From Leishmania infantum JPCM5 (lineage: Eukaryota > Euglenozoa > Kinetoplastea > Trypanosomatida > Trypanosomatidae), in the NCBI RefSeq assembly GCF_000002875.2, contig NC_009409.2, positions 293,043 to 357,042 of the forward strand: 64,000 bases of DNA. The letters run 5' to 3'. The notes beneath the pieces were generated by a model. That model was not told the origin of the DNA. It saw only the letters and a list, made by a program, of their open reading frames with translations, and did not search any database. This document shows, one piece after another, positions 61,101-64,000 of this stretch. The first letter of the stretch is position 1; every line of letters begins with the position of its first letter. A program made the translations under genes and the position numbers.

Positions 61101-61781
61101 ATCGTCCCTCTCACCCCCGCGTCTGGCGCGAAGAGCAGCGCATGCCGGCGTGGTGACAGTACCGCGGCAGCCTCGCCGCTTCGCGCCTCCGCCACTCGGA
61201 TGCGCAGCTATCCTCAACGGCAAGATGCGGCTGCGACAAGGTCTTCGGTGCCATACACGTCGACCACGAAGGACGCCTCACCGGCCTCAAGCCGCTCGGC
61301 AGCGAAGCCGCGTGCGGCCGTGCGCAGCGGGCCGAGTGGACGCGTTCCTGTCTCATCATCCCATACCACAGCGAATGGTCAGATGACTGACGAGGACGCG
61401 AAGCGGCTGCTTGCGCACGAGCTGATGACGGCCTGTGGTGGCGACACGGAGGCGCTTCTGGGGTATTTCCGCGCCTTCGACGAGGCTGGCACTGGACTCC
61501 TCGTCGAGCATGTCTGGCGAGCCAGCTTGGAGGAGCTTTTTCGGCGGACAGAGGGTCGAGAGGCGCCAGCGTGGGTCGTGGGCGGGTGTGTGCGCCTCTC
61601 GCGTGTGCCACTGGAGAGACCGGCTGCCACACCGTCGCCGCAGCGCGGCACACCACCGCTCGTTTCTCCTGCGCTCTCCGCGGCGCGCGCACGCGTCTCG
61701 CGGGTACCGCCAGCGATGCGCGGGACACTGTGCGATTACCGCTACGTCTTGGAGGAGCTTGGCGTTCATGCAGACGGGTGA
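58104..61781 (+). CDS. Large low-complexity protein with scattered EF-hand-like motifs
   Basis: A 1225-residue protein. Four segments look like EF-hand helix-loop-helix units: about residues 15-41 (loop D-P-T-N-T-G-L-L-S-Y-S-E), 468-500 (S-R-D-G-T-V-L-L-S-E-L-E), 929-957 (D-S-R-H-T-G-R-M-A-P-S-A) and 1115-1142 (D-E-A-G-T-G-L-L-V-E-H-V). Only the first two keep Glu at loop position 12. The others lack it, so calcium binding there is doubtful. Long Ser/Arg/Ala/Pro-rich linkers, probably disordered, separate them. Similar scattered-EF-hand proteins are common in trypanosomatids and often flagellar, but nothing here shows a location. The first ATG of the frame was used and it begins directly before the first motif. 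No signal peptide or transmembrane segment is visible. Confidence 0.82.
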   Translation: MSVLPAGADRAAVQELEALFRTADPTNTGLLSYSEFAYLILRSGGTQKQADALIEKFAGPSRAQRVVYYGALLEQLYDYAEATADAHGDVENGSARHTSDPLLRISSLDCTSSMPALDTSNSSPLPTPPAPTGVGPSSWHASHSPIAGGGGAAAAAAPAPRDVMGAGQYVVPSAALSSSPLYRSVSHAGAGGRSASTLASRESSTATYATYTTCNDRSLPHLRSDSSATPPRRPLRSPSSPHSSRFVESALRTATAAAAGPHQQQRLDRAPSQGGTHVSWPASRSRSRDDVRATPLTGSSVVGTQGGERARVYGATSAPQYAAGDGRYSYAPRACDPTPVSIGHRRRESSTERMVRAAAEVSIHGRPQSRFDAEGSVGAGETREGEGKRRSSVARVLPDALRSASSSSYAAAPHLVAANRASRTAAPQAENTSTLFTASRASDSYVSHVNHSGHSSYHSDAAATSLLSLRDIFQRHLAPRSSRDGTVLLSELEEALATRGVGVHPLELEAVADSLELAAVPAAIEHHGSALQHHSFNASLKNGFGASVATAGRMLRDSPHPWRSVSASGMDSTDASATTASRATLTGGTDRALSLVDFCVLVSRLRPALIQRIRSPGVWEGAASIDGVEVLQSRQPPPVNSRLESRGAVESDDGDSIADVTVSPMTPEAAAPATPRSTVSSSSTRPHSSAQRHLRRRRSLVPHRFADLHRPLSAAKVYGAAASASTSTAPPTARQLSADQQFAVEHAQREPRRSKREEDSDDGCHASVRYAQPTAASEQRRNGLDVPSATTARLNRTKVPLWHDGRRLGARRSHTDATRSPSSTSPGSSRGLISPDERHHPQQPRPHRAHIALRSPTSDFSARVVHKELGDGLARRGCGRMSEPWPTTTSAELSPTSRALSSPQSINKRGPTSSMLAPRVLETLQSAALPLLRRCAQLDSRHTGRMAPSAWLRVLRDACPALTDAERLRVQEWIRSRGQRSACGADYAAVVEDILTEASIVPLTPASGAKSSACRRGDSTAAASPLRASATRMRSYPQRQDAAATRSSVPYTSTTKDASPASSRSAAKPRAAVRSGPSGRVPVSSSHTTANGQMTDEDAKRLLAHELMTACGGDTEALLGYFRAFDEAGTGLLVEHVWRASLEELFRRTEGREAPAWVVGGCVRLSRVPLERPAATPSPQRGTPPLVSPALSAARARVSRVPPAMRGTLCDYRYVLEELGVHADG

Positions 61782-62900
61782 GGCTCGCGCGCAGCGTCTA
61801 CGTTGCAGCGCTGAGCAGATTCGGCAGTATTGCTCACCAAGCGAAGCAAAACAAAGGCCACGAATACGACTGCGTCGGCATAGGCCACTAAACTCCTCTG
61901 CTCTTCAAGGAAGGAGGGCCTCCTGCCCTTCGCCCCTTCTCTTTCTTTCGTCTCGGCTCGCGTGTGGACACCGGCACGCACACACGGAGACGGATACGCA
62001 CGGTTTGCCATGACACCCCCTCTCGAATGATGCCTCTCCGGCACTCCCTCTGTCTTCGCCCCGCCCTCGTCACCTGCACACATGCGTCGGCACTCACGGG
62101 TGCATCGCACACCTGCACAACGACGCCGAATCGTCACGACTACACATCACCTCACGCACACACGCTTACGTGCACATGTATACATCTGCATGTATGAAAC
62201 AGAAAAAAAAACGCTAACCAAAGGTGTCGTATTCAACGCACGGCAGCATATACACGCACCCTCCCTCTCTGTCCCTCTCCGCACCCGTCGTGCGTAATCT
62301 GATTGTTCCCAGTCGCTCGCCCCCCCTTCCCTCCTCCGTTGGCTGCGTCTCCTTAGTGGCCCTCCCTCTCGCCGTTCCGTCAGAGATCTCTCTCGCTGTG
62401 TGTGTGTGTGTGTGTGTTCGTTCCACTTCTGCCGTGTTGTGACGTCTGTGCAAGGCACCCCCTCGTGTGCGCCGCATCCACTGCGCTGTTGTTGTGTATC
62501 GGGGGAGAGGGGCTTATTGGCCATCGCTGCTGCCCTCGCTCGCGCGCTGATTCTCTGCCGCATCACCTGCACAGAGAAGGGTGCATGCATGCGACGCTGA
62601 GGCTAACGTGCCCTTTTTTCCTTCACTCTTGTCTAGTGGTCTGTGCGGCGTGTCTGCCGTCGGTGGCCGTGTGAAGCGTTTTTGTGCAGCGCTCGCCGTC
62701 TGCTAATCCCGATCGTCGTCACCCCGGACTGGAGGCGAAGCCGAACCAGACGAAGACGATCACCAGGCGAGAGCGTACACGGCTTGCTCGTCTCTGCCCA
62801 CCTGCCGTCCGCAACGCCAAAAGTGCAAGTCTGGTGTAGGTCTGTTGTACGCCCTGCTTTCTCCCTTTTCGTGGCCCACACACGCACACAAAGAGACACG
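61782..62900. other. Intergenic region, 1.1 kb
   Basis: No gene seen. It contains an A-run near 62203-62211, a GT run at 62397-62418 and CT-rich sequence before the dynein start. Confidence 0.6.
62851..62893 (+). promoter_or_regulatory. Candidate trans-splice acceptor for dynein heavy chain
   Basis: A C/T tract at 62851-62870 is followed by a CA-rich linker and AG at 62892-62893, eight bases before the ATG at 62901. Confidence 0.5.
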
Positions 62901-64000
62901 ATGGAGGATCCACAGGTGGCGGCGGTGGCTGGCCGCCCCGGTAGCGCGTCCGAGATGAACCGCCACATCCGCTCTGACCTTCGCCACCACTACATCTTCT
63001 CGCGCGTCAAGGACTTCCTCTCCGGCGGCGACGCTGCCAAGGCGGATGAGCTGGCGCGGCAGTTGGATCGCAACTTCACGGACGGCTCGGCGAACTTCAT
63101 GGTCGTCCATGACCTCCTCCAGGGCACCGGCGCCAACACGCTGCTGTTCACATATCAGCCGGCGAGCGCCTTCGCCGCGGCGGGCGTTGCAGCATCCCCG
63201 GACGCGAAGGCGGGGAATGGTGGTGACGCTGGTGCGGCTACGGATACCCATGCCGCCGCCACCGACGCCGGCAGCGGGGAGGACGTGCTGCAGGTGCTGG
63301 ACCCCACGAAGAGCACCATCGAGCACATCACGAAGCGCTTCGTCTACGTCATACGCGCCGACACCGGTAAGCCGATAAACACGAAAGACTTGACGCAGGT
63401 GGTGCAGGAGGTGTCGATGGGCATCATGCGGGCGAACGTGCTCACCAGCTATGAGCACCTGCTGACGGAGGTGTACACGCCGCTGTTGAACCGGATGCGC
63501 AACTGGGGCAAGAACACGGTGGACGAGAAGAACCAGTTCATCGTGACCCTGATGCATTACGCGGACCGCGTGAACGAGCTGCAGCAGCTGCAAGACGACA
63601 CGGCGATGCTGAACCCGGTGGACCAGGCAACATGGAAGCACCTGCGTAGCGGCGGGGTCAGCAAGCGCGGCGGCACGAGCGACACGACGGTGGTGACCAG
63701 GCTCGCGCAGACTGTGGAGAGCTGGATTCAGACGGTAAACGAAGCTGTGGCGCAGGTGCCGAACTACGAGGCGGAGCTGCAGGACGAGCGCGCTGGCCCG
63801 AAGACGGAGAAAGAGCTGTGGAAGACCAGGCTCGCCAAGTTGCGCTTGCTCGAGGAGCAGCTGCAACGCTTCTCGGCTACGCAGGCGGTGCAGTACCTTC
63901 GTGAGGTGCGCAGCCCGCTGGTGGCGCAGTGGACGGAGATGGACACAAACCTGACGGAGGCGCTGGCGGAGGCACAGGAGAACGTCAAGTACCTGCAGTC
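62901..64000 (+). CDS. Dynein heavy chain, N-terminal tail, truncated by window end
   Basis: The frame is open from the ATG at 62901 to the last base: 366 complete codons with no stop. Dynein heavy chains are motors of over 4000 residues that power flagellar beating or retrograde transport. The visible part is the start of the tail that binds intermediate chains and dimerises. Diagnostic stretches are I-T-K-R-F-V-Y-V-I (about 140-150), E-L-W-K-T-R-L-A-K-L-R-L-L-E-E-Q-L (about 303-319) and A-E-A-Q-E-N-V-K-Y-L-Q (about 355-365), matching the DHC_N1 pattern of W-x-x-R near I-x-x-Q-L and A-x-x-N-x-x-Y-L. An Ala/Gly/Asp-rich insert lies at about 85-130. From memory, the gene after gamma-tubulin in the syntenic T. 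brucei region encodes an outer-arm dynein heavy chain, so an axonemal role is likely but not proven here. Confidence 0.9.
   Translation, partial: MEDPQVAAVAGRPGSASEMNRHIRSDLRHHYIFSRVKDFLSGGDAAKADELARQLDRNFTDGSANFMVVHDLLQGTGANTLLFTYQPASAFAAAGVAASPDAKAGNGGDAGAATDTHAAATDAGSGEDVLQVLDPTKSTIEHITKRFVYVIRADTGKPINTKDLTQVVQEVSMGIMRANVLTSYEHLLTEVYTPLLNRMRNWGKNTVDEKNQFIVTLMHYADRVNELQQLQDDTAMLNPVDQATWKHLRSGGVSKRGGTSDTTVVTRLAQTVESWIQTVNEAVAQVPNYEAELQDERAGPKTEKELWKTRLAKLRLLEEQLQRFSATQAVQYLREVRSPLVAQWTEMDTNLTEALAEAQENVKYLQ

Noticed and set aside
62760..63866. A 368-codon minus-strand open frame
   Set aside because: It lies antisense to the dynein heavy chain frame, whose tail motifs are clear. Long antisense frames are common in GC-rich trypanosomatid genes.
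1..64000. tRNA, rRNA and snRNA genes, CRISPR arrays and strand-switch regions
   Set aside because: No A-box/B-box pair, rRNA-like stretch or spacer-repeat array was seen by eye, and every gene is on the plus strand. A tRNAscan or Rfam search could still find something missed.

Overview
The window looks like a trypanosomatid nuclear chromosome, most likely Leishmania. The coding sequences are GC-rich, intronless and all on the plus strand. They are separated by 0.6-4.8 kb spacers full of pyrimidine tracts and CA/GT/TA microsatellites. Most starts lie a short way downstream of a polypyrimidine-AG motif, the usual context for spliced-leader trans-splicing. Two related dispersed sequences resemble Leishmania SIDER retroposons. 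From memory (not checked), the order cyclophilin A, four further genes, gamma-tubulin, one gene, dynein heavy chain matches L. major chromosome 25.

Layout: a 5'-truncated large cyclin (1-2493); prefoldin subunit 4 (4545-4928); a large TPR-containing protein with an unusual beta-rich core (8034-11162); a PH-like protein (13576-14823); two large unrecognised low-complexity proteins, one with a degenerate RhoGAP-like stretch (19664-23086) and one with a conserved helical block (23883-27209); the KEOPS kinase Bud32 (31820-32698); a leucine-rich-repeat/coiled-coil protein (33686-38119); mitochondrial ribosomal protein uL23m (38869-39639); a five-span membrane protein (40383-41405); cyclophilin A (42069-42602); a protein with a histone stem-loop-binding (SLBP) RNA-binding domain (45006-47564); an ankyrin-repeat protein (49435-50223); an acidic low-complexity protein (50830-52602); a PUB-like-domain gene broken by a frameshift (53362-54685); gamma-tubulin (55656-56999); a protein with scattered EF-hands (58104-61781); and the start of a dynein heavy chain running off the end (62901-64000).

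As is usual for trypanosomatids, neighbours do not form a pathway. They are probably parts of one polycistronic transcription unit, with expression set by UTRs. Several genes nevertheless concern the cytoskeleton or flagellum (gamma-tubulin, dynein, LRR-coiled-coil, prefoldin, EF-hand protein). The most notable observations are the SLBP domain, the CG-tract frameshift in the PUB-like gene, the inverted pair of SIDER-like elements in which one copy carries a 294-bp deletion at an 8-bp direct repeat, the possible actinoporin-like region in the TPR protein, and a strong G-quadruplex motif upstream of gamma-tubulin. No tRNA, rRNA, CRISPR array or minus-strand gene was found.
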